Origin: Cellulomonas sp.
GTDB lineage: Bacteria; Actinomycetota; Actinomycetes; Actinomycetales; Cellulomonadaceae
Direction: 5' to 3'
Length of the DNA: 55,480 bases
Assembly: GCF_015234515.1 (NCBI RefSeq)
Contig: NZ_JADGMY010000004.1
Location: forward strand, 1 to 55,480
Shown here: positions 18,886 through 27,800 of the stretch, piece by piece
How positions within the stretch are numbered: position 1 is the stretch's first letter
Layout of the letters: every line of letters starts with the position of its first letter
Notes under the pieces: model-generated
Database searches by the model: none
Seen by the model: only the letters and a program-made list of their open reading frames with translations
What the model was told of the DNA's origin: nothing
Position numbers and translations under genes: made by a program

Positions 18886-19875
18886 TCAGCCGGCGGTGGC
18901 GACCCCGTACCCGGCACGGTCGGCGTCGAGGTCGCCCGTGTGGCCGGCCGCGACCGCACGGCGGCCCAGGACCAGCACGTACGCCCAGAACGCCGCCAGC
19001 ACGACGACGCCGATCGCCACCCTGACGGGCCACGGCAGCGACGAGCCGGTCACGAAGCCCTCGACGAGCCCGGACACGGCGAGCACGCCGACGAGCCCGA
19101 GCGCGACCGTGAAGAGCGCGCGCCCCTCCTGGGCGAGCGCCCGCCCGCGGGTCCGCGGTCCGGGGTCGACCAGCGTCCAGAACAGGCGCAGCCCGGCGGC
19201 CCCCGCCACGAAGACGGCCGTGAGCTCGAGGAGCCCGTGCGGGGCGATGAGCTGGAGGAACACGTCCAGACGGCCGTGGGACGCCATCAGCCCGCCGGCG
19301 GACCCGACCCCGACGGCGTTGGTGAACAGGACGTAGGCCGGCGCGATCCCCGTGATGCCGGTGCCCACGCACAGCGCCGCGATCCAGGCGTTGTTGGTCC
19401 ACACCATCGCGGCAAATCCGGCGCCGGGCGCGTAGTACTCCGCGAACGCGTGGTCGACGTACTGCTGCTGCTCGCTCGGCGTCCCCATGAGCGCCAGCGC
19501 CTCCGGGGACGTCGCCACGAGCACGCCCGTCGCCACGGCGACGGCGAGGAACGCGGCCGTGACGGCGACCGTCCACCAGCGGATGCGGTAGAGCGCGGCA
19601 GGCAGCCGCAGGAGCACGAACGACGTCACGTCGGACCAGGACGGTGCGTGCGTGCCCGCCAGCCGGCTGCGTGCACGCACCAGCACCTGCGACAGACGCG
19701 ACACGGTCTCGGGGTCCGGGGCGGCCGAGCGCACCGCCGACAGGTCCGTCGCCGTGGCCTGGTACAGCGCGACGAGCTCGTCGGCCTCGGCGCCGGTCAG
19801 TCCGCGACGGCGCGAGAGCTCGTCGAGGCGCTGCCACGTCGGCGTGCGCGCGCGGGTGTAGGCATCGAGGTCCAC
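18886..19875 (-). CDS. SpoIIM-like integral membrane protein
   Basis: The 329-residue protein carries an N-terminal cytoplasmic helical part (residues 1-100) and about five to six membrane helices. TNNAWIAALCVGTGITGIAP and APHGLLELTAVFVAGAAGLR are characteristic of the stage II sporulation protein M family. In Bacillus SpoIIM acts in engulfment; most actinobacterial homologues are not tied to sporulation and sit near MoxR/DUF58 and RDD genes, as here. The start is GTG 19873-19875. It is divergent from the RDD gene with only 72 bp between starts. Confidence 0.85.
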   Translation of the reverse strand: MDLDAYTRARTPTWQRLDELSRRRGLTGAEADELVALYQATATDLSAVRSAAPDPETVSRLSQVLVRARSRLAGTHAPSWSDVTSFVLLRLPAALYRIRWWTVAVTAAFLAVAVATGVLVATSPEALALMGTPSEQQQYVDHAFAEYYAPGAGFAAMVWTNNAWIAALCVGTGITGIAPAYVLFTNAVGVGSAGGLMASHGRLDVFLQLIAPHGLLELTAVFVAGAAGLRLFWTLVDPGPRTRGRALAQEGRALFTVALGLVGVLAVSGLVEGFVTGSSLPWPVRVAIGVVVLAAFWAYVLVLGRRAVAAGHTGDLDADRAGYGVATAG

Positions 19876-19935
19876 GCCCCCAGCCTGCCATCGTCCGGGG
19901 CACGCGCGTCACGTCCCGGCGCACGTGGCGGCGGC

Positions 19936-19941
19936 TACTCT
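19936..19941 (+). promoter_or_regulatory. -10 element TACTCT for a leaderless start at 19948
   Basis: TACTCT ends 6 nt before GTG 19948 with no Shine-Dalgarno between, consistent with a leaderless transcript of the RDD gene. Confidence 0.55.
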
Positions 19942-19947
19942 GCCCAG

Positions 19948-20796
19948 GTGACCGCCACGACGCCCCGCCCGACCCAGCTCCAGGACGGTGTCGTCATCGG
20001 GGAGGGCGTCGTGCTGGACTCGCGGCCCGCGTCGGTCGCCTCACGCCTGCTCGCCGCGATCGTCGACCTCGTCGCCCTGCTCGTGCTCGCGATCCTCGCC
20101 CTGCTCGTCCTGGAGAACCTGTCCCTCAGGCTCGACGAGTACACGAGCCGCATCCTGCTGATCGTCGTCCTCGTGACGGTCACCGTCGTGCTGCCCACGA
20201 CGGTCGAGACCCTGACGCGCGGCCGCTCCCTGGGCAAGCTCGTCGCCGGCGTGCGCATCGTGCGGGACGACGGCGGGCCGATCGTGTTCCGGCAGGCCTT
20301 CGTGCGCGCGCTCACCGGCGTGGTCGAGCTGTGGCTGACGTTCGGCTCCGTCGCGGTGATCTGCTCGATCTCGCACCCCCGCGGCAAGCGCATCGGTGAC
20401 GTGCTCGCGGGCTCCTACGCGTCACGTGTCCGCACCGCGGCCCCGGTGCGCAACCCGGCCGTCATGCCGCCACAGCTGGCGGGGTGGGCGGCGCACGCCG
20501 ACGTGGCGCGACTGCCCGACGGTCTCGCGCTCGCGATCCGGCAGTTCCTCGGACGCGCCGGCCTGCTGCACCCCGGCTCCCGGGCGGAGCTCGGGACCCG
20601 CCTCGCCGGCGACCTGCGACCGTACGTCAGCCCGCCCCCGCCGGCCGGGACGCACCCCGAGGCGTTCCTGTCGGCCGTGCTGGCCGAGCGGGGCCGCCGC
20701 GAGACCGTCGTCGAGCTCGAGCGCGTGCGGCGCGAGCAGGCGGAGTCCGTGCTGCTGCGCCGGCTTCCGCACGGCGTCCCGGACCCCGACGTCTGA
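19948..20796 (+). CDS. RDD-family membrane protein
   Basis: The 282-residue protein has two to three membrane helices in its N-terminal half. The RDD signature is visible as ASVASRLLAAIVDLVALLVL, LTRGRSLGKLVAGVRIVRDD and later KRIGDVLAGSYASRVR. The C-terminal about 115 residues are soluble and not recognised. RDD proteins are proposed transporters or membrane partners and are often encoded beside SpoIIM and MoxR/DUF58 genes. I chose GTG 19948 because the frame before it has no conserved content and TACTCT sits at leaderless distance. Confidence 0.85.
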   Translation: MTATTPRPTQLQDGVVIGEGVVLDSRPASVASRLLAAIVDLVALLVLAILALLVLENLSLRLDEYTSRILLIVVLVTVTVVLPTTVETLTRGRSLGKLVAGVRIVRDDGGPIVFRQAFVRALTGVVELWLTFGSVAVICSISHPRGKRIGDVLAGSYASRVRTAAPVRNPAVMPPQLAGWAAHADVARLPDGLALAIRQFLGRAGLLHPGSRAELGTRLAGDLRPYVSPPPPAGTHPEAFLSAVLAERGRRETVVELERVRREQAESVLLRRLPHGVPDPDV

Positions 20797-20814
20797 CACC
20801 GGCAGAGGGGTCCG
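20780..20814. terminator. Hairpin between convergent RDD and Trm112-like genes
   Basis: CGGACCCC (20780-20787) and GGGGTCCG (20807-20814) form a perfect 8-bp stem with a 19-nt loop, straddling the RDD stop codon. It may end both convergent transcripts. The long loop makes this weak evidence. Confidence 0.35.
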
Positions 20815-20829
20815 TCGTCGCGGCTCGCG

Positions 20830-21039
20830 TCAGGACGCCGGTCGCGCCTCGTCGACGAGCAGGACGGGGATGCCGTCGATCACGGGGTAGACGAGCGGGC
20901 GCTCGGGGTCGGTCGAGACCAGGACCGGCGAGCCGTCGTCGGACACGCCGTCGACCAGCTCGGCTCCCGTGACGGGGCACCGCAGCAGGGCGCGGGCCCA
21001 GGGCTCGAGGTCGGTCGCGGGTCGGTCGCTCGCTGCCAT
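20830..21039 (-). CDS. Trm112-like small protein
   Basis: A 69-residue cytoplasmic protein of the Trm112/UPF0434 type. The family pattern is visible as WARALLRCPVTGAEL and YPVIDGIPVLLVDEA. In eukaryotes Trm112 activates methyltransferases; bacterial forms are short and of unknown partner. Only one cysteine (CPVTG) remains, so the zinc site of longer homologues is absent. ATG 21037-21039 has GGAGA four bases upstream. It follows the zinc-ribbon gene by 52 bp and is probably in the DUF3499 operon. Confidence 0.82.
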   Translation of the reverse strand: MAASDRPATDLEPWARALLRCPVTGAELVDGVSDDGSPVLVSTDPERPLVYPVIDGIPVLLVDEARPAS

Positions 21040-21091
21040 GGCATCTCCAGGGTCGTCGGGTCGTCGTGCAGGCCGGTGCGGCGAGATCGCG

Positions 21092-21346
21092 TCAGTCGCG
21101 CGGGACGCCGTCAGGGCCGAGCGCACGGCCGTCCCCGCCGACGACGAACCAGGCGGTGGCCTCGCAGTCCGGGCAGGACGCGAACACGGCGGGGTTCCCG
21201 GCAGGCAGGGAGACCCGCATCCGCGTCATGTCGACCGCCCCGCAGACGTAGCAGGCGGGAGCGATGTCGGAGTCGTCGACGACGGGCCTGGTGATCGACC
21301 CGAGCGGCTCGTCCGCCGGCGGACGGCGGTCGCGGGGCGCGCTCAC
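21092..21346 (-). CDS. Small zinc-ribbon protein, unknown function
   Basis: An 84-residue protein I cannot assign to a named family. It has CYVCG (Cys32, Cys35) and CPDC (Cys58, Cys61), spaced as a four-cysteine zinc ribbon, and an end GGDGRALGPDGVPRD. It starts with GTG 21344-21346 overlapping the DUF3499 stop by 4 nt (GTGA), which fixes the start and shows coupling. The gene lies between DUF3499 and the Trm112-like gene, so three small proteins, two of them with zinc-type cysteines, share one operon. Confidence 0.75.
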   Translation of the reverse strand: MSAPRDRRPPADEPLGSITRPVVDDSDIAPACYVCGAVDMTRMRVSLPAGNPAVFASCPDCEATAWFVVGGDGRALGPDGVPRD

Positions 21347-21732
21347 GGCTGCTCGCTCGGCGCGGACCCGGGCACGACCCGCAGGTGGCCACGACGACGG
21401 GCCGTGTCGACCGTGGGGGCCGCGACGGGCGTCAGCGTCGGCGCCGCCTCGGGGGCACGCCGACGTCCGGCCTCCCGCACCGCCTCGGCGAGGGCGACGA
21501 GGTCGTCGTGGCTCGGCGCCGCCGCCTGCAGGTCGGGGAGCAGCCGCACGACCTCCCACCCGCGTGGGGCGGTCAGCCGGTCGGCGTGCTCGACGCACAG
21601 GTCGTAGGAGTGCGGCTCGGCGAGCTGCGCGAGCGGCCCCAGCACGGCGGTCGAGTCGGCGTAGACGTAGGTCAGCGTCGCGACCGCGGCATGCGGGCAC
21701 GCGGTGCGCGAGCACTGCCGGACGGATCTCAC
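21343..21732 (-). CDS. DUF3499 family protein
   Basis: A 129-residue protein with the DUF3499 pattern: N-terminal CSRTACPHAAVATLTYVYAD, then LAEPHSYDLCVEHADRLTAP and a variable Pro/Ala-rich tail ending in GHLRVVPG. Conserved cysteines and histidines suggest metal binding; the function is unknown. Mycobacterial Rv3258c is the likely counterpart and is also next to a metallopeptidase-like gene. The start is GTG 21730-21732 with a -10 element 6 nt upstream, hence probably leaderless. Confidence 0.88.
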   Translation of the reverse strand: MRSVRQCSRTACPHAAVATLTYVYADSTAVLGPLAQLAEPHSYDLCVEHADRLTAPRGWEVVRLLPDLQAAAPSHDDLVALAEAVREAGRRRAPEAAPTLTPVAAPTVDTARRRGHLRVVPGSAPSEQP

Positions 21733-21738
21733 GAGCAG

Positions 21739-21744
21739 ACCGTA
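21739..21744 (-). promoter_or_regulatory. -10 element TACGGT for a leaderless start at 21732
   Basis: On the minus strand TACGGT ends 6 nt before the GTG of DUF3499, with no ribosome site between. Confidence 0.55.
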
Positions 21745-21817
21745 CCCCCGGACGCGCCCTTCGCGTCGCGCGCTCGGTCCGCGTGTCGGGCCCCCGCGTC
21801 GGCGCCCCGACGCTGGC

Positions 21818-21823
21818 TACAGT
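21818..21823 (+). promoter_or_regulatory. -10 element TACAGT for a leaderless start at 21830
   Basis: TACAGT ends 6 nt before GTG 21830. It is the divergent counterpart of the element at 21739-21744. Confidence 0.5.
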
Positions 21824-21829
21824 GGCGGG

Positions 21830-22351
21830 GTGAGTCCGCTCGGCCCCCGCCGCCCCGCCGTCCCCGGTGACGGTGGCACCGTCCCCGCCGCGCGTCGTCG
21901 GACGACCGACGTCGCCGCCGCACTCGGCCCCGTCGCACCTGCCCGCCGTCGCGACCGACGCGGCCGCGGCCTGCGCGGACCCGTGCTGCCGATGGGCGCC
22001 CCGGCGTACCGGACGCGCGCCGAACGCTTCGACGACCTCGTGCTCGACGCGGTGGAGGACCTGGAACGGCGGTGGGCCCGCCAGCTCGAGGGCGCGGAGT
22101 TCGCGGTCGAGGACGTGCCGCCGTCCAACCCCGCACCGTGGGAGCACGGCGGCGTGCCGCTCGGTCGCTACTTCCCCGCCGACGCGGGCCTCCCGCACCG
22201 CATCGTGGTCTACCGACGTCCCATCGAGGCCCGGGCGGCCGACGACGGCGACCTCGCGGACCTGGTGCGCGACGTCGTCGTCGAACAGGTGGCGCACCTC
22301 CTCGGCCGTGGCCCCGAGGAGATCGACCCCGGCTATGACGACGGGCACTGA
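21830..22351 (+). CDS. Metallopeptidase-family protein with a degenerate HExxH motif
   Basis: A 173-residue protein of the possible zinc-metallopeptidase family (DUF1025 type, mycobacterial Rv3259-like). Residues 1-55 are Arg/Pro-rich and variable; the domain starts near AERFDDLVLDAVEDLE and runs to the end. Where active relatives have HExxH, this protein reads E152-Q153-V-A-H156, so the first zinc His and the catalytic Glu are both replaced, and proteolytic activity is unlikely. Such replacement is, as I recall, common in Actinobacteria. GTG 21830 follows a TACAGT -10 at leaderless spacing. It is divergent from DUF3499, a conserved arrangement. Confidence 0.8.
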   Translation: MSPLGPRRPAVPGDGGTVPAARRRTTDVAAALGPVAPARRRDRRGRGLRGPVLPMGAPAYRTRAERFDDLVLDAVEDLERRWARQLEGAEFAVEDVPPSNPAPWEHGGVPLGRYFPADAGLPHRIVVYRRPIEARAADDGDLADLVRDVVVEQVAHLLGRGPEEIDPGYDDGH

Positions 22352-22362
22352 CGTCCGCGGAC

Positions 22363-22368
22363 TAAGGT
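22363..22368 (+). promoter_or_regulatory. -10 element TAAGGT for a leaderless start at 22377
   Basis: TAAGGT ends 8 nt before ATG 22377. No Shine-Dalgarno is present. Confidence 0.45.
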
Positions 22369-22376
22369 GACGCTCG

Positions 22377-23285
22377 ATGACCACGCCCCCCTCCCCCGAG
22401 CCGGTCGACGTGCGCAGCCCCGCGCGTGACACGGCTGCCCCGCTCGTCCGGGTCGTCTGCGTCGTGTACCACCCGGGCGACGAGCTCGCCCGTTTCGCAG
22501 CGACCCTCGCGACCGCCTCCAGCACGCCCGTCGAGCTCGTCGTCGTCGACAACGGCACCGATCACGCCGTCGCGGAGGCCGTCGTCGAGCAGTCCGGCGG
22601 ACAGCTCGTCGTGCCCGGCTCGAACCTCGGCTACGGCGCGGCGGCGAACCGGGGCGCGGCGGGTGCGCAGACGCCGTGGATCGTCGTCGCGAACTCCGAC
22701 ATCGAGTGGACGCCCGGATCTCTCGAGCGGCTCGTCGCCGCAGGCGAGGAGCAGCCGAGCGCCGGCTCGCTCGGGCCGATGCTGCTCAACACGGACGGCA
22801 CGACGTACCCGTCCGCACGCGCGCTGCCGTCGCTGCGACAGGGCGCCGGTCACGCGGTCTTCGCCCGCGTGTGGCCGGGCAACCCGTGGACGCGCGGCTA
22901 CCACGCGCGCCAGGAGTCGACCGGTGGCTACCTCCGCGAGGCCGGCTGGCTGTCGGGGGCGTGCCTGCTGCTGCGCCGGGAGGCGTTCGAGCAGGTCGGC
23001 GGCTTCGACGAGAGCTACTTCATGTTCTTCGAGGACGTCGACCTCGGCGAACGGCTGGGCCGGGCCGGCTGGGAGAACCTGTACGTGCCCGACGTGCGCG
23101 TGACGCACGTCGGGGGCACGTCGTGGCGCGAGCGCCCGGCCCCGATGATCCGGGCGCACCACGCGAGCGCCCGGCAGTACCTCGAGCGCCGCTACCGGCA
23201 CTGGTACCAGGTCCCGATGCGCTGGGCGCTACGGGCAGGGCTCAACGTCCGGGAACGGGTGCAGCTGCGCGACTCCCCGCGCTGA
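22377..23285 (+). CDS. Family 2 glycosyltransferase, rhamnosyltransferase-like (WbbL type)
   Basis: A 302-residue GT-A fold transferase. Visible motifs are VVCVVYHPGDEL at the N-terminus, VVVDNGTDH, the nucleotide-sugar motif VVANSDIEW, SGACLLLRREAFEQVGGFDE and FFEDVDLGERLGRAGW. Actinobacterial WbbL attaches rhamnose to polyprenyl-PP-GlcNAc at the base of the wall glycan; this protein and its place near rml genes fit that, but the sugar is inferred. It acts at the cytoplasmic membrane face. It converges with the DUF5719 gene, only 8 bp away. Confidence 0.82.
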   Translation: MTTPPSPEPVDVRSPARDTAAPLVRVVCVVYHPGDELARFAATLATASSTPVELVVVDNGTDHAVAEAVVEQSGGQLVVPGSNLGYGAAANRGAAGAQTPWIVVANSDIEWTPGSLERLVAAGEEQPSAGSLGPMLLNTDGTTYPSARALPSLRQGAGHAVFARVWPGNPWTRGYHARQESTGGYLREAGWLSGACLLLRREAFEQVGGFDESYFMFFEDVDLGERLGRAGWENLYVPDVRVTHVGGTSWRERPAPMIRAHHASARQYLERRYRHWYQVPMRWALRAGLNVRERVQLRDSPR

Positions 23286-23298
23286 GGTCAGGCTCAGC
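23281..23298. terminator. Small hairpin between convergent genes
   Basis: GCTGAG (23281-23286) and CTCAGC (23293-23298) form a 6-bp stem with a 6-nt loop over the stop codons of both convergent genes. Confidence 0.3.
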
Positions 23299-24871
23299 CT
23301 CGCGCGAGCCGCGCGTCCTGGCGGACCGTGAGCGCAGCCGTCACGTCCACGACGGGCACCGGGTCCAGCGTCGCGACCAGCGGACCGTCGTCCTGCCGGA
23401 CCGTCAGCGTGACCGCCCACGCGAGAGGGACACCGCCCGTCGGCTCCAGCTCCACGGCCGCCGCGCCCTTCGCGAGCTCGGCCACGTCCCACGCCCCCGT
23501 CGTCCCGGCGTCGACGCGCACGCGGTGCTCGGAGAGCACCTCACCCTCGCTGCCGAGCACACGCAGCGTCGCGGCGCCCTCACCCGCGTCGTCCGCCGCC
23601 TGCCCGACGGCGCCGATCACCACGCGTGCCTGCACGCCGCGCGGGACGGCCACCGTGCCGTGCACACCCGGCGTCGTGCTGGGCGACCACGCCCGCTCGA
23701 CACGCGGCTCGTCGTCCAGCGCACCGGGCGCACCGGTGCTCGACACGACCGCCCCCGCGACGACCGGGGCGTCGGCGTCCACGACGACCGTGTACGCACC
23801 GGCCGGCAGCCCGCCGAGGGGCACGTCGGTGACCTCGCCCGCCGCCAGCGTGACGCGCTGTGCACCCGGCAGGGTCACGGGGCCGTCAGCGCCCAGGAGC
23901 GTCACCTGCGCGGTCGTCACCCCGTCGCCGGGGGCCAGCAGCCGGAGCGCGGGAGCGTCGGCGGAGCCGACCTGGGACTTCGGCGCCACGAGGCCGGTGA
24001 CCACCTGACGGGTCGAGGGCGCGACGCCGGCGACGACCAGGTCGGTCCCGGCGGGCGTGAACCCGCGCACGACGGTGTCCTGGACGTGCGCGGCCACCAG
24101 ACCACCGGCGACCGTCACGTGCACGACCACGGCCGCCTGGTCCGCGGCGGCACCCCCGAGGTCGACCACCTTCGTGGCACCCGGCGCGACCACGTGCTGC
24201 CTCGTGCTGGGCTCCACCGGCCCGTTCGGGCCGAAGAGCTCGAGGTCCACCTGCGCCGCTGTGAGGCCGGGATTGGTCAGCACGAGCGTCGCGGTCGCAC
24301 CGACCGCGGTCGAGCCCCCGACGAACCACTCGTCGTTTGCGGGCGCGCGGCACGACGCGGCCGCCAGCCCGCGGGCGTCCCCGTCGGTCACGACGGAGGC
24401 GCCCGTCGCCGCGACCACGGGCGAGACGTCCTGCGGCTGCGCACGGACCACCAGGGGCGCGGCGACCTCGCCGAGGTGCACGGCACCACCTCCGGCCGCC
24501 AGGTCGCGCGTGGCGGTGTCACCGCCCAGCGGCAGGACCGCGAGCGCGCCCGCACCCGCCCCGGCGGCCGTCACGGCGCTGAGGGTGACGTCCGGCGCCA
24601 CCGGCGACGGGTCGAACGCGGCGTCGCCGCGCTCCGCGCGCAGCGGCAGCACGACGGGGCCGGGGCACTGCAGTGTCACGGGCGTCGGCGCGACCTCGAC
24701 CTCGTCGGCCGGCACGGTGACGGCGTCCGCGACGCCGAGGTGGGTCGCCCCGGCCAGCGCACCGCCCGCGAGGCCCACGACGAGCAGACCCGACGCGACG
24801 CGCAGGGCACGCCCTCCGCGTCGCTCGGGCGGCGGGGCGGCGGGGCCGGTCCCGGTGGTGGACGCCGTCAT
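23294..24871 (-). CDS. DUF5719 family secreted or membrane-anchored protein
   Basis: A 525-residue protein with one N-terminal membrane helix or signal (about residues 28-48, ASGLLVVGLAGGALAGA), then about 475 extracytoplasmic residues built of beta-strand-like repeats rich in Val, Ala, Gly and Thr, such as ATLVLTNPGLTAAQVDLELFGPNG. I assign DUF5719 from this pattern and the neighbour. Function is unknown. ATG 24869-24871 overlaps the stop of the upstream 1210-residue glycosyltransferase by 4 nt (ATGA), so the two are translated together and probably act together outside the membrane. Confidence 0.75.
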   Translation of the reverse strand: MTASTTGTGPAAPPPERRGGRALRVASGLLVVGLAGGALAGATHLGVADAVTVPADEVEVAPTPVTLQCPGPVVLPLRAERGDAAFDPSPVAPDVTLSAVTAAGAGAGALAVLPLGGDTATRDLAAGGGAVHLGEVAAPLVVRAQPQDVSPVVAATGASVVTDGDARGLAAASCRAPANDEWFVGGSTAVGATATLVLTNPGLTAAQVDLELFGPNGPVEPSTRQHVVAPGATKVVDLGGAAADQAAVVVHVTVAGGLVAAHVQDTVVRGFTPAGTDLVVAGVAPSTRQVVTGLVAPKSQVGSADAPALRLLAPGDGVTTAQVTLLGADGPVTLPGAQRVTLAAGEVTDVPLGGLPAGAYTVVVDADAPVVAGAVVSSTGAPGALDDEPRVERAWSPSTTPGVHGTVAVPRGVQARVVIGAVGQAADDAGEGAATLRVLGSEGEVLSEHRVRVDAGTTGAWDVAELAKGAAAVELEPTGGVPLAWAVTLTVRQDDGPLVATLDPVPVVDVTAALTVRQDARLARG

Positions 24872-27800
24872 GTGCGCACTCCTCGTCGGCGCCGCAGCGG
24901 GACGGCGAGCAGGACGGTCACGAGCGTGGTCAGCCCGAGGGCGCCCAACCAGGCGGAACGGTGGGGCACGACGTACCGCACCTCGAGCACGCCCCCCTCG
25001 GCACCGAGGTCGAACGCCTGGCGCCACCCTGCGTCGACGGTGGCGAGCCTGCGCCCGTCGAGCCAGGCGTGCCACCCCGCGTCGGCGCGCTCGGCGAGGA
25101 GCAGGACACGCGTGCCGTCACCCGCCGGGACGACGGTCCCGACCGTGCGGCCGTCCGCCGGGACCGGCAGGGCCACCGCGCCGGGGGCGCCCACGTCGGC
25201 GGCGTCGGCCACGAGGCGGGCCCACGACGTGACGACCTCGCCCTGCGTGCCACGGACGCGCCACAGGGTCCCGGACCCCTCGTGCGTCACCCGTTCGAGC
25301 CCGGCGGTCGCGTCGAGCACGCCGACGAGGCGCGCGCGTGCGGCCCGCGTCGCGGACGAGTCGTCCGCGACGGCCGGCGCCAGGACGTCGCCGACCCCGA
25401 GCGCGCCCAGCTCGGGCGCGACGTCGCCCGCGGCACCCTGGACCAGCCGGGCCGCGAGGGCACCCACCTCGACCGATGCCGGGTCGACGTCCGCAGCGCG
25501 CGGTGCGCCCGGCCGTCCGGTCGCCGCACCCGTCGCGACGACGGCGGCGTGGTCGACGTGCTGGTCACCGTCGGCTCGCAGCAGTGACCAGTCGACGGAC
25601 CCGTCGTCCCGCACGCCGAGCGCCAGCACGCGCGAGGACGCGTCGGACAGCGCCCCCTGCTGACCGACGGCCGGCACGACGGGTGCGGCCGAGGCCCGCA
25701 GGTCGACCGCGTCACCCGAGCGGGCCGTCCAGGCCCACCCGAGCGCCGCGCAGGAGACGGACACGACCGCGAGGGCGGTGACGAGCGCGACCGCGGGCTG
25801 CCGCCAGCCGAACGACCGCTCGACGAGCACGCCCGCGAGGCGGTCGCTGCCGAGCAGCGCGGCCCCCAGGAGCCCGAGCGTCGTCAGGGAGACCGTGGCG
25901 CCCGTCCACGCGGGCGCGATCAGGTCCGCCGACACGGCCGCGGGAAGCGCCGCGACGAGAGCTCCGGTGCCGATGCCGGCGGCCGCGACCGCCCAGCACA
26001 CCCGGACGCCCCGGGAGACGGTCCGGTCGCGGAGCAGCGCGGCCGCTGCCAGGACCAGCAGGACGGCTCCGGACAGGTACGGCCACGCCGACGCGAGCAC
26101 GTCCGGCAACCCGCCGGGGACGAGCGCCGTGGGGTCCGCCGGCACGCCGAGAACCCGCGCGAGCGCCGACGCCGGCGCCGTCACGGTCGCGGGACCGGGG
26201 TCCGCGAGCAGCAGCCGCAGACCGTCCGCGCCGCGGCTGCCGACCTCGACGAGGAAGGGACCCATCAGCACGAGCGTCGGGACGAGCACCCCCACGACCC
26301 GCACACGCGACCGCGGGACGGTGGAGGCGACGACGACGATCAGCAGGACCGTGGGCAGCAGCAGGACGGGCGCGGCGGCGACCGCGACGGCGAGCGCGAG
26401 GGCGGCACCGGCCGCGGCCGCGACGGACCCGGTCGGGTCGGCGGCACCGACGAGCGTCGGCACGTCGTCCGTCACGGCCGTGGCGGCGCGCGTGGCGGTT
26501 GCCGGAGCGGCCGGGACCGCGTCCGACGTCGGCGCCCGCGGCGTCGGCACGGCGGGCACACCACGGACCGGTGTCACCACGTCGATCTCGGAGTCGGAGC
26601 GCAGCAGCAGGTCCCCCGGCGCAGGTGCGGCCGCGTGCAGCCCTCTGCGCGCGCGGGCTGCCGCCCGTGCGGAACGGGCCTCCGCGGCCGCGTCGGCGTC
26701 CCGCTCGGCGTCGTCGTCGCGACGTGCCGTGGACACCCCCGAGAGCACCTGGTCGACGCGCTGGACACCGACCGCCCGAGCCAGACCGAGGGCGACCCAC
26801 GGCAGCGCCGCGTGCGCCACGACGGCGCCCACCCGCCCGTCACCGACCGCGAGCAGCAGGGCGGGCCCGGACGCCCACGCGAGCGCTGCCCAGGCCCGGA
26901 CCACGACGGACCGTGTCGCAGCACCTGCGGCCGCCCACGCGCCGACCCCTGCCAGCAGCACGCCACCGAGCACGATCACCCCGACGGCCGCTCGCAGCTC
27001 ACCGCCGAGCAGCGCAGCGAGAGCGGCGAGCACCGTCAGCAAGGGGTCCGCCGGGCCGGGCGCCCCCAGGCCGCCCGCGACCCAGCCCGAGGTGGCGGCC
27101 GTCCACACGTCGCTCATGTCGGTCGTCGTCCGCGCCAGCGCCTCACCCACGAGCGGTGCGCCGGCGGCGACGGGGCCGACGAGGCGGCCCAGCGCGGTCA
27201 CCGACAGGAGCGCCAGCACGCCGACGACGACGGCGAGCGTCACGCGGCGCCGGGTCGCGGCCGCGGCCAGCTCCCGCAGCTCGAGCTCGCTGGGCGCCCG
27301 GCCCGCGCGCCGCGTCTCCAGGCGCGCGAGCCGCCGGTCGCGCGTCTGACGCCACACGTCGCGCCAGGTCGCCTGCAGCGGGCGGAGGGTCCGGCGCGAG
27401 AGGACGCTCGTCACGCGGGCGCGGCGCCGCGCCCGGACGACGTCCCCGGCACGCAGCAGCACGAGCAGCGCCACCCGCAGCTCGGCGACGGCGAGCTGCG
27501 GGTGCTTCGCGGCGACCTGCCCGAGGCTGCGCACCACTGCCGCCGCCAGCGTGAGCAGGACGACGACCGGCACCAGCGGCAGCGGCGCACCCACGAGGCG
27601 CTGGTGCAGGAGCGAACGACGGCGGGCCGCGAACGACCGCGTCGGGTCGGCGGTGTCGGGCTCGCCGTCGCCGTCGAGGTCCACCTCGGCGCCGAGCACG
27701 TCCTGACCGCGGGACGACCCCCCGCGCGCGGGCCTCAGGCCGTGGTAGGCCGCCTGCGCGTGCCGGACGACCGCGTCGGGGACGACGACGACACGGTGCC

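Noticed and set aside
18886..19875. Sporulation role for the SpoIIM-like gene
   Set aside because: No other sporulation genes are present and the family is widespread in non-sporulating Actinobacteria.
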